Assembly: GCF_000020365.1 (NCBI RefSeq) | Contig: NC_012108.1 | Location: forward strand, 4,596,001-4,660,000 | Source: Desulforapulum autotrophicum HRM2 | Lineage (GTDB): Bacteria; Desulfobacterota; Desulfobacteria; Desulfobacterales; Desulfobacteraceae | Reading direction: 5' to 3' | DNA length: 64,000 bases | Shown: piece after piece, positions 52,566-62,673 of the stretch | How positions within the stretch are numbered: the first letter of the stretch is position 1 | How the letters are laid out: each line of letters opens with the position of its first letter | Program-made: the position numbers and the translations under genes | The notes under the pieces: model-generated | Seen by the model: the letters and a program-made list of their open reading frames with translations, nothing else | Database searches by the model: none | What the model was told of the DNA's origin: nothing

Positions 52566-52931
52566 TCAGCTCGAAAACCAGGCTTCTGCCGCCTTTTTCT
52601 GGTCTCTGGCAAAAGCCTTTATTTCCAGGCCTGGATACAGCGCACCTTCAATTTCACTTGCCATTTTCAACCACGCTTCGTCCGTTAAAACAGCAACGCG
52701 ATCAAATTTTTTCATAAGGGCAAACATCGAGGGAAATCGTGACAGCTCAATACCGATTGCCCCAAATGACGGCAGGTTATAATCCACGATATCATAGAGC
52801 ATCCTGCCCTTTTCAATACCTTCGGACTTATCAACCAACTCGTCCAAGGCTTTCTCCATCAGCGCTGAATCCAATCGTCCACTCATCTCGATGTCCAGGC
52901 GGTTTTCATTCACCCGTGTGACTTTAAACAT
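52566..52931 (-). CDS. SpoIIAA-like (STAS-related) small protein
   Basis: 121 aa with the pattern of SpoIIAA-like proteins: IDIEMSGRLDSALMEKALDEL, RMLYDIVDYNLP, and RVAVLTDEAWLK. Such single-domain proteins are thought to bind lipids or membranes and lack the phosphoserine of STAS antagonists. AAAGGAG precedes the ATG. It lies 75 bp downstream of the OPT-like gene, possibly as last gene of the envelope cluster. Confidence 0.8.
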   Translation of the reverse strand: MFKVTRVNENRLDIEMSGRLDSALMEKALDELVDKSEGIEKGRMLYDIVDYNLPSFGAIGIELSRFPSMFALMKKFDRVAVLTDEAWLKMASEIEGALYPGLEIKAFARDQKKAAEAWFSS

Positions 52932-53006
52932 TTCTACGCTCCTTTATGCTGATTGTTGCGCCTGGTTCTGCCGGCAGCCAGGCAAAACCGTTGCCCCATA
53001 TACTTT

Positions 53007-54965
53007 CTAATACGCCATGCGGCCCAGGGATTTCAGGATCAGGGTAAACCCCATGGCCATCATGCCGGTAAGGCCCATGCCGCAGGAAAAGCCGGCCAGA
53101 AGAACAGGGGCGTATTGACGCCAATTTTTTCCATACCGTTTTAAAAAATAGAACCGCCCGAGAAAGGCCCCTGTCACCTCCAGGATAAGGCCGTGGGGAG
53201 TGCTCTGGCCAAGGCCCCGGACCACCCCGTACACAAGAAGGATGGGAAGCCCGAGAATGCTCAGGATGGCGTAGGCGACAACACCGAACACCACGCCGGA
53301 GCCAACGGTCACTGCATTCAGGGCCTGGTAGAAAAGCGAATTGCCCTCCAGGGTCGAGGTCTGCATCAACAGGGTGTTCAGGGCCTGGAGGTGCCACAAT
53401 TCCTGGGCGTAGGGATAACTTGCAGAGGGAATGGGGGCCAGGCGCCAGATGAACTGGGAAAAGAGCAGGCTTGCGATCATGACCACGGGAAACACCACAA
53501 ACTCGGCCTTGATGATCCCCCGAAAACTTGTTCCGGTAAGCTCGATCTGGCGGAAGTTGACCGTGGCCTCGCCATAGTTGTGCATGGGAATGGGGGCGTA
53601 CCAGATCTCGATCCCGCTGTAACCAAAGTATTTTGCCCCGGCAATAAAACTTGCCTCCCGCACAAGGGGAAGGGAGACAAACTGGCCGGCAATTCCCTCC
53701 ATGCGTGCCGTGATGTAGGAAATAACCGGGGTGTATACAAACCCATACACCAGGAAAAAGATCCAGGGGAACGAGGGCACCAGGATCATGCACAGCCCCA
53801 CATAGGAAAGGGTTGAAACCACATAGATGGCAATGGCGATGCGGATGTCAAAATCGCCCCTGCCCTTTGGGGGGTGCAAAAGGTCCCTGAGACTTCCCCT
53901 GGGCCGGGCTCCTCCCTTGAACGAACGGAACACCTGCCACAGGGCAATGAGACCAATGGAAAGCCCGAGCCCGATGCCGAAGCTCATGTAAAAATCCAGA
54001 TTATTGGCAAACACCGTCTCCACCGTTCCCATGCCCGGATGCCACTTGGTCAGCACACCGTGGTGGTAGAGGATGGGATTGGCCACAATGGTGATCACAA
54101 GCCCGATCAATCCGCCGATCACTGCCCAGAAGGGCAGCACCATGCCGATGAACACCAGGCCCAGATCAAGCTGAATGCCCGTGGCAACGGCGGGAAGAAT
54201 CCCTTCAGTGTGCCGGGTCAGCTCGATCCAGGGAATGGGAATAAGCCGGATGGGTTCAGTAAAAATCAGCCCCGACAGGGTCGGAAGAATGACGTAAACT
54301 CCCCCAAACAAAAAACCGATCACGGCCCCAATGGAAAAAACCCGCCATTTCCAGCTCTTTTTCTTGTCCTCGGCAGATTCTGCCAGGGCCATGGTGCCAA
54401 GGGCGCCCACCGGGGCCATGGGAAAGGGGAGCTTTTCAACGTCGGATGTGATCCTGTAAAGGGCATAACCCAGGCCAAACTGGTCCACCCGCTGGATAAT
54501 CTGGGCCCCCACCAGCAGCAGGATGGGGACCAACCAGTCCCTGTGGAAAAAGGTACGCTCCACAAGGGATTCAGACCCGGCATGGGGAGCGATCCACGAG
54601 GGGATGAACTCAGTGATGCCAAGCATCCTGGCCGCATCCGAACCAACAAGGTACTGGTTCCACAAAAGTCCCTGGAAGGGGGATGCCATGGCAGCGCCCG
54701 CCATGTAGTAGAGAAGAAAGATCTCCTGCTGTTTGAGCTCAGAGTAAGCCCGCTTGGCAATCTCGGCAAATAAAATAATGGTCACCCACCTTGCCGCAGG
54801 CCCGATACCCGTTCCGATGACAAGCTGAAGATACATGCTGCCGGGCATCATGAGAAACCCGATGAACACGGCCCCGACCACGCTCTTCCAGTTAAACCCC
54901 TCCTCAAACGTATCGGGCACCTTCATCAGATCCCGGTATTCCTGGAGTTCCTTGTCCTCGTACAT
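53007..54965 (-). CDS. OPT-like polytopic membrane protein
   Basis: 652 aa with about 14-16 hydrophobic segments. The overall pattern (WKSVVGAVFIGFLMMPGSMYLQLVIGTG, in pieces, at the N-terminus; ASPFQGLLWNQYLVGSDAA) resembles oligopeptide-transporter-like proteins found in bacteria next to a second large partner. GGAGAGAGG precedes the ATG. It follows the 663-aa partner by 95 bp. Likely a transport pair for an unknown substrate, possibly one linked to the upstream FtsX/peptidase-like proteins. Confidence 0.7.
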   Translation of the reverse strand: MYEDKELQEYRDLMKVPDTFEEGFNWKSVVGAVFIGFLMMPGSMYLQLVIGTGIGPAARWVTIILFAEIAKRAYSELKQQEIFLLYYMAGAAMASPFQGLLWNQYLVGSDAARMLGITEFIPSWIAPHAGSESLVERTFFHRDWLVPILLLVGAQIIQRVDQFGLGYALYRITSDVEKLPFPMAPVGALGTMALAESAEDKKKSWKWRVFSIGAVIGFLFGGVYVILPTLSGLIFTEPIRLIPIPWIELTRHTEGILPAVATGIQLDLGLVFIGMVLPFWAVIGGLIGLVITIVANPILYHHGVLTKWHPGMGTVETVFANNLDFYMSFGIGLGLSIGLIALWQVFRSFKGGARPRGSLRDLLHPPKGRGDFDIRIAIAIYVVSTLSYVGLCMILVPSFPWIFFLVYGFVYTPVISYITARMEGIAGQFVSLPLVREASFIAGAKYFGYSGIEIWYAPIPMHNYGEATVNFRQIELTGTSFRGIIKAEFVVFPVVMIASLLFSQFIWRLAPIPSASYPYAQELWHLQALNTLLMQTSTLEGNSLFYQALNAVTVGSGVVFGVVAYAILSILGLPILLVYGVVRGLGQSTPHGLILEVTGAFLGRFYFLKRYGKNWRQYAPVLLAGFSCGMGLTGMMAMGFTLILKSLGRMAY

Positions 54966-55060
54966 CCTCTCTCCTATTGGGTCCCGGTGGGGGTCAGGCG
55001 TTGCCTGCTGTTGTTTTTAAGGCCATGGCCCATGAAATGTTCTCCTGAAACCATTGTGGA

Positions 55061-57052
55061 CTATCCGGGCAGCACCTGGTAGCCGGTCTGGGTAAAGAAT
55101 CCAATGATGGCAAAGGTGCCGCCCATGAGAAAATCGCCCATGATAAACCCCACAAAGAAATAACGCATGCGCTTGTAAAGAGCCACTCCGCCATACCGAA
55201 GGCAGAGGGTGTTGAAAATCCAGCCGATGAAAAAACTCAGCCACAAAATCTTCATGGCCGAGCTGTAGACCATGAGATACCCGATGGGATGGAGCGGCCA
55301 CCAGTAAAACCGCTGGTAGCAGACCAGAAGAGCGGCCATGATCACGGCCCCCACAAGGGCAAACATCCGGATGGAGTCGCCCTGGCCCGGGGCATCATGC
55401 AAGAGCGGGACAATATTGTTGTAAACCGAAACCGTGGTCCTTGTGGCCCAGTCAAGGGAGAGTTCCCGAATGCCATAACGGTAACAGACAAGAATCATGG
55501 CAACGGCCGAAACCATTAGACAGATCACCATGGAGAAAAACACGGCGCCTGCGATGGTGACGTGGGAGCGGGACTGCCTTGCCACCCTGTGGGTATGGAG
55601 AATCGACGGCATCACCGACTCCCTGAGATCCACGAACATCACCTTTTGTGTGACCCCGGCCACCAGAAGGCCGATGTCTGAAAAAATCCGAAGCCCCATA
55701 AGGGTGTTGATGGCATCCAGGGGTGCCACGGTCAGGGTGAAATAGGTGACCCCGCCCTGGCAGACCACCCGGGTGGCCACCATCATGAACATGAGGGAGA
55801 ATACGAGCAGCACCACAGCGGCCACAAAGGTCATCCCATGGAACATGAACCAGGCAACCAGGATAAAAAAAGCCAGCAACGTTCCCCAGAACACCATCCT
55901 GTCTGTCCGCTCATGGACGCAGGGGGTCGGGCCGTGTTTAACAAAAAAAGCGTGCTCTGCCACCTCTTTCATGTAAAACCGGGCAAGCCAGACCAGAAAG
56001 AAGAAAAATACGATAAATGCCCCGATCATCTGGGTCTCTTCCGGCCTTGAAAGGGTGGGGCCAAAGGTGATGCCAAGCTCGGAGGCGGGAAAGCTGTTGC
56101 CGGTCACCTGGAGTATGCCGGTGAACAGAGCCCCGGCAAGGAAAAAAAACCAGAAGGAAAAAGACACCTGCTTTGAGGCAAGGTAGGCAAACCCGATGAA
56201 GGCCGGGTAAAAGTAGAGCTTGAGCTTGACAAACCCTGCAAACAGGCCCTGCTTGGGAAAATAGGACCCGGCAAGGGCCAGGGTGTTGATCTGGGGCACC
56301 CAGGGAAAATAAAAGTTGAGCCCGTTGAGCCCATGGAGAAACACGGGTATGGCAATGCCTGCCAGAAGAAACCGGTTGGCAAAAAAACTCCCCACCCGGT
56401 TCTCATCAACGGCCTGTTCCATCATCTTGGGCAGAATAAGAAGGGGAAAATTCATCCGCTCGTTGGTGGTTGCCTGGCGGTTGATCAGGTTGACAAGGCA
56501 GAGCAACATAAAATAGGCGCAGATCATGAACAGGCCCCAGGATAAAAACGGCCGGATCCAGGCCTTCCAGGGAACGGCGGCGGCAAGGGCCAGCCATCCC
56601 ATGTTCCGACCGCCTTCAATGCCGTTGTAGAGCATGTCAACTGCGGCCTGATCCTTGGGAAAAAGGGCGTCGGACAGCAGGGGCGACAGGGTCGCCTGCC
56701 ACCCGGGCTCGTTGGCGCCAAAGTAGAGGGGGGCTGTGATATTGATGAAAAAGGTCCTGGCAAACCCGGTATAGGCAATGCCCGCCACTAGCACCATGAG
56801 CATCCAGGCAAAGATCAGCTCAAGGCCTGTCATGGGAATCCGGCCGGGAAAGATCCGCCGGGCAAGGGTTGTCAATACTGTCATCCACACCAGAATGTAA
56901 AAGGGTGCCAGGGGAAAATAACCACCGCCCAGGGGAGTTGCCCCGCGAACCACATTATTAAAGGGGGTCAGGGCGCAGATGATGATTGCAAAAAAAATCC
57001 CGACAATATAGGCCCTGGGACGGATCACATGGGATGGAACAGGATCAGTCAC
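55061..57052 (-). CDS. Large DUF6785/DUF6784-like membrane protein
   Basis: 663 aa from a GTG at 57052, with GGAGG seven bases before it and an 8-bp overlap (GTGACTGA) with the stop of the giant upstream gene, indicating coupled translation. About 14 hydrophobic helices. FYILVWMTVLTTLARRIFPG and NERMNFPLLILPKMM resemble DUF6785/DUF6784 OPT-related proteins. An in-frame ATG at 57172 would extend it 40 residues into the upstream gene and is less likely. Function unknown; it probably forms a transporter with the 652-aa protein. Confidence 0.72.
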   Translation of the reverse strand: MTDPVPSHVIRPRAYIVGIFFAIIICALTPFNNVVRGATPLGGGYFPLAPFYILVWMTVLTTLARRIFPGRIPMTGLELIFAWMLMVLVAGIAYTGFARTFFINITAPLYFGANEPGWQATLSPLLSDALFPKDQAAVDMLYNGIEGGRNMGWLALAAAVPWKAWIRPFLSWGLFMICAYFMLLCLVNLINRQATTNERMNFPLLILPKMMEQAVDENRVGSFFANRFLLAGIAIPVFLHGLNGLNFYFPWVPQINTLALAGSYFPKQGLFAGFVKLKLYFYPAFIGFAYLASKQVSFSFWFFFLAGALFTGILQVTGNSFPASELGITFGPTLSRPEETQMIGAFIVFFFFLVWLARFYMKEVAEHAFFVKHGPTPCVHERTDRMVFWGTLLAFFILVAWFMFHGMTFVAAVVLLVFSLMFMMVATRVVCQGGVTYFTLTVAPLDAINTLMGLRIFSDIGLLVAGVTQKVMFVDLRESVMPSILHTHRVARQSRSHVTIAGAVFFSMVICLMVSAVAMILVCYRYGIRELSLDWATRTTVSVYNNIVPLLHDAPGQGDSIRMFALVGAVIMAALLVCYQRFYWWPLHPIGYLMVYSSAMKILWLSFFIGWIFNTLCLRYGGVALYKRMRYFFVGFIMGDFLMGGTFAIIGFFTQTGYQVLPG

Positions 57053-60000
57053 CTTGTATCCTCCTCTGGTTCTGGCTCTCGCTCTGGTCAAGGGAGCCGA
57101 AAAAAGTACGCCATTGCTCTTTGTTCTCCCGGTCCAGGGATCGCCAGACCAGAAGTTTCTTTCTGATGCCATTCACAAACCGCTGATTGGCACGGGCCCA
57201 GGCGTTGTGTTCTCCTGCCCTGCGGGTGATCTCCATGACAATGGAGACATAACCCTTCTGGGTTTGACTTTCGTTGAAAATCAGGGAGACATCCTGCATT
57301 AACCCCAGGTCAAAGGGCGAGACCCAGGCCCTGAAGCAGATGGAAAAATTGTGGGTGGCCGAATCCACAGAGCGTATAACCCCAAGATTATCTGAGGTAA
57401 AAACATCCTGGGAAATCTCCCGGTGGGCATCAAAATAGTCAAACAGATAACCTGCCGCACTGACCTCATCATTGCCGTGCATGAGAAAGGGAAGGTCAAC
57501 GGTCATCTGATCTCCCTTGGTGATCGAAAGTTTCCAGGATTTTTCAACATCCGGGATGGCGATGGCGGCCGCAACCCTGGACGGATACACGGCCGATACC
57601 AGCACCACCCCCATGACCATGGCCATGGCCCCCACCCCGGCAAGGGACGAGTAGTTGACGGTGATGCCCGCAAGAAGGGGGGTCCCGGCAAACACCGTTG
57701 CCACGGTCTGGGCCAGAAGATAGCCGAGAACAACACTTAAAACCGCATAGGACATGGCCTCGGCTACAAAGAGGATCGAAACATGCAAGGGTGCCATGCC
57801 CACCGAGGTGTAGATGGCGATCTCAGGCTTTCTCTCGTAAACGCTTCCGATCATGGTGTTGAGAACAATGAAGATGGAGATGAGAATGGGCACAAGGATG
57901 TTGGAAATGCCGCTGTAGTCAAGGGTGTCGCTGGCGCTGTAGAGATAAACCCCGTTTTTTTCCCCGGAAAAGAGCCACAGCCCGAACCGGTCCACAAAAT
58001 TGTTGCCCACGGTTTTAACGTCCCCTCTAGCGTTCATGGCAACGGACACCGAATGGCCGCCCATGGAGACAAGGGTGCCATGGGGGATGATGATGGTTCG
58101 GTCAAACCCAAGGTGGCGGTAACGGCTCTGGAAAGTTTTGATCTCCTGGCCCGACTCCATGGCCTCCATTTCAGCCTCGCTGGTCTGCTGGAACACCTCG
58201 TCCGGGAAGATCACCGGGCTCAGGGGTTCGCCGTCAAGGTCGTTGAAATCGTCAAAGGTCCGTTCGTTGAAAACGGCAACGACCCTGAAGGGAATGGACC
58301 AGATCTTGATGGTTGCCCTGCCGATCTCTTTCAAATCAAGGCCAAGGCTTTTGGCCATGGTTTCTGAGATCATCACCGTATAGGGGTCATCCTTGGCAAA
58401 CCATTGCCCCTTTATGCCCTGGCGACCAAAACCTGAGATCACCGGTTCCTGGGGGGACAGACCGATCACCCCGTGGGCCTGGGCCGTGTTGTTTTTAAAT
58501 TTCAGGGGAACCGACATGGCCCGGGTTCTATCGTCCGTCCCGAGCCAGGCCCGGGCTGTAAACCCATGGCGGGTTTCAAAGGCCGTCCCAAGACTTGTGA
58601 CGGCGGGCTCGGCAAGGGGGTTCCAGTCCAGCTTTTTCACGAGCATGCCATGGTAGGGGGCAAGGGCGCCAAACACCATGCGGGAATGATGGCGGATATT
58701 TTTGACCGAGGTGAAACTCATAACGGTAAAGGTGAGGATGATCAGGGTGGTGCAGGTGAGGATGGTTCTGAGCCGCCGCCGTCGAAGATTGGTCACCCCC
58801 ATGAAAAACGATGCGGAAAATGCGGCAATCAAACCGATCTCGTTCTCTTCCGGAAGGGCCTGCCGGGCGTTCTTGATCCCCTCTTCAAACCTTAGAAAAA
58901 TGATCCATGCCACAAGGGCCGACAGGGCAAGGATAAAAAAAGCAAGGATTACCACCACGGGCGAGTAGGCAAGGTCAAAGGCCGGGTGAACATTATAGAT
59001 GATGGCGATCAGCCCGATGAGAATAGAAAGAAAGGCAATGATCCGTTTGTAGATATTGCTGAACCCAAAGGCAAAACGCTCAAAACAGAAGGCAAAGGGT
59101 ATGAACAGGGCAATGTAGAACAACACCCCGAACAGCACATCCTTTTGCACGGATTCCACATGCTGGTAGACCCTGCCGGCAAGGGCCAGGGAGGTTGCGG
59201 CCGCGGAAAAAAACCGGTCGTACACCCCGGCCTCGAACCATTGTCTGGCCTGGTCAAGGGCAAGATTTCCACTGGCCCGCAGATCCCTTATTTTCTGGTT
59301 GTTGATCCCCTTTTCTTCCAGGTTATCGATCCTGGGATTCAACAGTGCCCACATGTCCCCTGCCGCAAGGAACTGGGTCGGGGCGATCAAAGGATAATCG
59401 TCAATAAGATACCCCTTTCCCTGGGGATGGACGGGATCGGCATGGGTCAGAATCAGCTTCTTTGTGAGCAACGAGTCTGAAAGGGTCAGCTTAAGGGGAG
59501 TTCCAGGTGCAAGAAAAACCGAACACAGGGTCGATTCCCTGGTGTCGATGCGGCTGTACCAATAGCGGATGGGCGGGGCTTCAAGCCTGCCGTCCAGCAC
59601 CTGGATCTTGGTCATGTAGTCAAAGTTCCGTGGTTCCAAAAGGTTCACAAGGGTGGTTTGGGCGCAGGGAAACATCACAAGATCGGTCCGGGTGGAAAGG
59701 CGGCTCACCTTAACCCGATACCCGTCCTTTGAGGTCTGTTTTTTGTCAACGGCCAGGTTGATCTTGCCCGTTTCAGGGTCAAACCGATACCCCTCAATGA
59801 TCACCTTGTGCAGGGAGTGTTTCTTATCGGCCACCCCTTTGATGTAAAAATCACCCGTCCCATCCACCATTGCATGGTGAATTGCCTCGCCCTGGAACGA
59901 CATCACCACTGCCCCGGTTGATGGCTCATCGGCAAACACCTCGCCAAAACGAAGGGAGTTGGCCCTGCCCTGGATGGTGGCAAAACCGTTCTTCAACCCC

Positions 60001-61844
60001 CGATTCGTTGCAAGTTCAGGGACCTGGGCAACCTGTGCAATAAGCTGCTGGACATACTGGCCCTGGGCCGCTGCCCCGGCAAGGTCAACACGGTCGACAC
60101 CATCATCCGGGGTTCCCCAGGCCGGGCGGGCATCATTGACCGTGGCAAGGGTGATGCCAAGGAATCCCCCAAGCTGACTTACCTCGCCCCCCAGGGCCGG
60201 GCGGTCCACAAGATAGCTCTCCCAGGAGCGTCGAAAGCCCGGGCGAAGGGTGTCCTTGAGAAAACCCGGCAAAACAAGGTTTTTGTCCAGGATTCTGCCG
60301 GCCACGGCCAGCTCCTCGTCCAACCGGGCATAGGAGGGATAGGGGTTGATGGTCTCCTTGATGGGATAGAACCCGCCCTGGTTAAAGGCGCCGATCCCGT
60401 CACCATGGCTTGACAGATGAAGGGAAACAAACAGGCTCACCCTGTCGCTGTCAACAAGGTCCTTGAGATTCAGGGCCGATTTCAGGTTTTTGCGCTGATT
60501 TTTCTTGTCTGAAATCCGCTGTTCCAACCTGAGGATGGCCTTGGGCACAAGCTTGACCACCCGTTCAAGATCCCGGGGCACAAGGGCCGTTTCATTGGAC
60601 TTCCACATGAGCTGCTTTAAGGCCATGCGTTCGTTGGCAAGGGAGGTAATCAGATCGGCCCGGTCAGACCCGGCACGCCTTAAGGCCATGAGTTGCCCGT
60701 TCAGGACTTCCACCCGGGCCCTGGCATCCTCTGCCACATGACCGAGAATCTTCAACACAGTCGCCTTGTCCGGATCAGACACACCCTGAAAGGCAACCAG
60801 GTCGGCAAGGGCCTGGCCAGATGCGTCAATGATCCCGTCAAGGTCCTTGACCATGGCCTTGAGGACACGCTTCTTTTCCCTGAGACTCCAGACCATCTCC
60901 CGCATGCCGGCAAGGCTTTCCCCATGACCCGCCGTTGCCACAAGCAGGATCGACCGCCGGGGGGGATGATCCTTGAGATAACGGGCAAGGCTGAGCAGGG
61001 TGGCCAGGGAACAGGACTGGTCAGCCCCGGGAGATTTGCCTGCCACAAAGGCAGGAGCATCGTAAAAGGCTTCAACCACGACGATTTCCGATCCAAGATC
61101 GCCGCCAGGCACCAGGCAGTAGATGTTTTTGCCATGGACAGGGTTCCAGGCAAAATCCGAATCAAGGCGAACCCGGGTCATGGCCTGGGTCCGGCCAAGC
61201 AGATCAAGGGAACCAAACAGCGCTTCAGCCTGGGTACGCGCCATGACAAAACGGGGAAAATCCACAGGTGACAATTCCATCTTGTCTTCATAGACAAAGC
61301 GGTTGGCGCTTTCTGGCCCCAGGTAAATCAGCGCCTTTGCCCCAAGGGCCAGGGCGTTGATCCAGTTTTTGCCCGAATCAAGGTCCATAAGCACACAGCT
61401 GTCTGCGATGGGTTTGTTGTTAAAATCACCAAACTCTCCCTGGCCCACATAAACAAGGGGGGCTGTCAGGCCGGAATGGCCAATAAACGGCGGAGAGATC
61501 ACGTTCCCCAGAAAAGGGGTCAGCCGGGAGGTCCTGCCCGTGTCCAGGAGGGTGAGGGTTGCATGGGTACCGGTAACGGCAGGCAGGGAAAAGGTGTGAA
61601 TCCCCCGGGCTTCAACGCCTGATCGTTCAAACTCCGTCTGGATGAAACGGGCCGCCGCCTCAGCTCCCAGGGTGCCGGTTCGCCTTTCACCAAACCCTGC
61701 CAGGGTCTTGACCACATGACTGAAATAAGCGATATCCGAGGCCCTGCCACCTTCCATGGCCAGACTTACCCGGGCCACAGAAACAGCCATTAAGGCTATA
61801 CCAAGCACGAGAAACAGCAGTTTTTTTTCAGCAGATCGTTTCAA
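57045..61844 (-). CDS. Giant protein: degenerate M28 peptidase-like domain fused to an FtsX/MacB-type permease
   Basis: 1599 aa. Signal-anchor at 6-28; PA-like insert at about 120-200; M28-like core at about 250-330. Of the M28 zinc ligands, the histidine of the AHYD motif is replaced (EAFYDAP, 258-264) and DAEE is replaced by AGHGES (305-310), so catalysis is doubtful. Beta-rich domains follow; three helices at about 925-1010; FtsX helix 1 at about 1060; a long periplasmic loop; then FtsX helices (about 1330-1460, ISNILVPILISIFIVLN; PLHVSILFVAEAM) and a 150-residue C-terminal cytoplasmic tail. It lies 26 bp after the ATPase gene. Confidence 0.75.
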   Translation of the reverse strand: MKRSAEKKLLFLVLGIALMAVSVARVSLAMEGGRASDIAYFSHVVKTLAGFGERRTGTLGAEAAARFIQTEFERSGVEARGIHTFSLPAVTGTHATLTLLDTGRTSRLTPFLGNVISPPFIGHSGLTAPLVYVGQGEFGDFNNKPIADSCVLMDLDSGKNWINALALGAKALIYLGPESANRFVYEDKMELSPVDFPRFVMARTQAEALFGSLDLLGRTQAMTRVRLDSDFAWNPVHGKNIYCLVPGGDLGSEIVVVEAFYDAPAFVAGKSPGADQSCSLATLLSLARYLKDHPPRRSILLVATAGHGESLAGMREMVWSLREKKRVLKAMVKDLDGIIDASGQALADLVAFQGVSDPDKATVLKILGHVAEDARARVEVLNGQLMALRRAGSDRADLITSLANERMALKQLMWKSNETALVPRDLERVVKLVPKAILRLEQRISDKKNQRKNLKSALNLKDLVDSDRVSLFVSLHLSSHGDGIGAFNQGGFYPIKETINPYPSYARLDEELAVAGRILDKNLVLPGFLKDTLRPGFRRSWESYLVDRPALGGEVSQLGGFLGITLATVNDARPAWGTPDDGVDRVDLAGAAAQGQYVQQLIAQVAQVPELATNRGLKNGFATIQGRANSLRFGEVFADEPSTGAVVMSFQGEAIHHAMVDGTGDFYIKGVADKKHSLHKVIIEGYRFDPETGKINLAVDKKQTSKDGYRVKVSRLSTRTDLVMFPCAQTTLVNLLEPRNFDYMTKIQVLDGRLEAPPIRYWYSRIDTRESTLCSVFLAPGTPLKLTLSDSLLTKKLILTHADPVHPQGKGYLIDDYPLIAPTQFLAAGDMWALLNPRIDNLEEKGINNQKIRDLRASGNLALDQARQWFEAGVYDRFFSAAATSLALAGRVYQHVESVQKDVLFGVLFYIALFIPFAFCFERFAFGFSNIYKRIIAFLSILIGLIAIIYNVHPAFDLAYSPVVVILAFFILALSALVAWIIFLRFEEGIKNARQALPEENEIGLIAAFSASFFMGVTNLRRRRLRTILTCTTLIILTFTVMSFTSVKNIRHHSRMVFGALAPYHGMLVKKLDWNPLAEPAVTSLGTAFETRHGFTARAWLGTDDRTRAMSVPLKFKNNTAQAHGVIGLSPQEPVISGFGRQGIKGQWFAKDDPYTVMISETMAKSLGLDLKEIGRATIKIWSIPFRVVAVFNERTFDDFNDLDGEPLSPVIFPDEVFQQTSEAEMEAMESGQEIKTFQSRYRHLGFDRTIIIPHGTLVSMGGHSVSVAMNARGDVKTVGNNFVDRFGLWLFSGEKNGVYLYSASDTLDYSGISNILVPILISIFIVLNTMIGSVYERKPEIAIYTSVGMAPLHVSILFVAEAMSYAVLSVVLGYLLAQTVATVFAGTPLLAGITVNYSSLAGVGAMAMVMGVVLVSAVYPSRVAAAIAIPDVEKSWKLSITKGDQMTVDLPFLMHGNDEVSAAGYLFDYFDAHREISQDVFTSDNLGVIRSVDSATHNFSICFRAWVSPFDLGLMQDVSLIFNESQTQKGYVSIVMEITRRAGEHNAWARANQRFVNGIRKKLLVWRSLDRENKEQWRTFFGSLDQSESQNQRRIQGD

Positions 61845-61870
61845 CCCACCCCTCTTTTACTCCGGCTTTA

Positions 61871-62605
61871 TTACCTGTTTCCGATCTCCCCCATGGAGAT
61901 GGAAAGCTCATCCCTGTTTTCGATCCTGTCTATCCTGCCATCTTCGATCCACACCACACGGTCGGAGACATTGAGCATTTTAAAGTCATGGGTGGCTGAA
62001 ATCACCGTCACCCGCTTTTCAACGCTGAGCATCTTTAAAAGATCAATAATCTCAGCCCCGGTTTTAAGGTCAAGGTTTCCCGTGGGCTCGTCGGCAAGGA
62101 TGATGGCCGGATCATTGGCAAGGGCCCTGGCCACAGCCACCCGCTGCTGCTGACCGCCTGAAAGCTCAAAGGGTTTGTGGTTAAACCGCTCCTTTAACCC
62201 CACAAGATCCAGGAGCGCCATGCCCTTGTCCGTGGCATCCGTGGCACTGACTCCGGCAAAAACCATGGGCAGGGTCACGTTTTCAAGGGCCGTCATCACC
62301 TGGATAATGTTAAAGGTCTGAAAGATATAACCTATTTTCCGGCACCGAAGCCAGGCAAGCTCATAGGCATCAAGCTGGGCAATGTCCACCTCGTCGATGT
62401 AAACGGCACCAGACGAAGGTTTATCAAGCCCGCCGATCATATTGAAAAGGGTGCTCTTGCCCGACCCGGAAGGCCCCATGATCGAAATGTACTCCCCGGC
62501 ACGGATGGAAAGATCAATCCCCTTGAGAACGGGCACCACGGTCCTGCCCATGGTGAACGCCTTGGTGACCTGGGTTACCCGGACAATCCAGTTTGTCTCT
62601 TCCAT
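61871..62605 (-). CDS. LolD/MacB-type ABC ATPase
   Basis: 244 aa. Walker A MGPSGSGKSTLF, Q-loop FQTFN, signature LSGGQQQRVAVARAL, Walker B ILADEPTGNLD, H-loop SATHDFKML; the LADEPTGNLD form is typical of the LolD/MacB/FtsE group that drives FtsX-type permeases. ATG 62605 follows a GGGGGG box; the longer open frame upstream has no domain. It would drive the small FtsX permease encoded upstream and the FtsX portion of the giant protein downstream, i.e. mechanotransmission rather than classical transport. Confidence 0.92.
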   Translation of the reverse strand: MEETNWIVRVTQVTKAFTMGRTVVPVLKGIDLSIRAGEYISIMGPSGSGKSTLFNMIGGLDKPSSGAVYIDEVDIAQLDAYELAWLRCRKIGYIFQTFNIIQVMTALENVTLPMVFAGVSATDATDKGMALLDLVGLKERFNHKPFELSGGQQQRVAVARALANDPAIILADEPTGNLDLKTGAEIIDLLKMLSVEKRVTVISATHDFKMLNVSDRVVWIEDGRIDRIENRDELSISMGEIGNR

Positions 62606-62673
62606 CTTTAATCCCCCCTTGTTTTCAACCATGCCCCATACCCACAGAAACAACCTGGCCTGGCACGCCAGGT

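Noticed and set aside
53874-54773. 299-codon frame antisense to the OPT-like gene
   Set aside because: His/Gly/Pro-rich composition typical of an antisense shadow.
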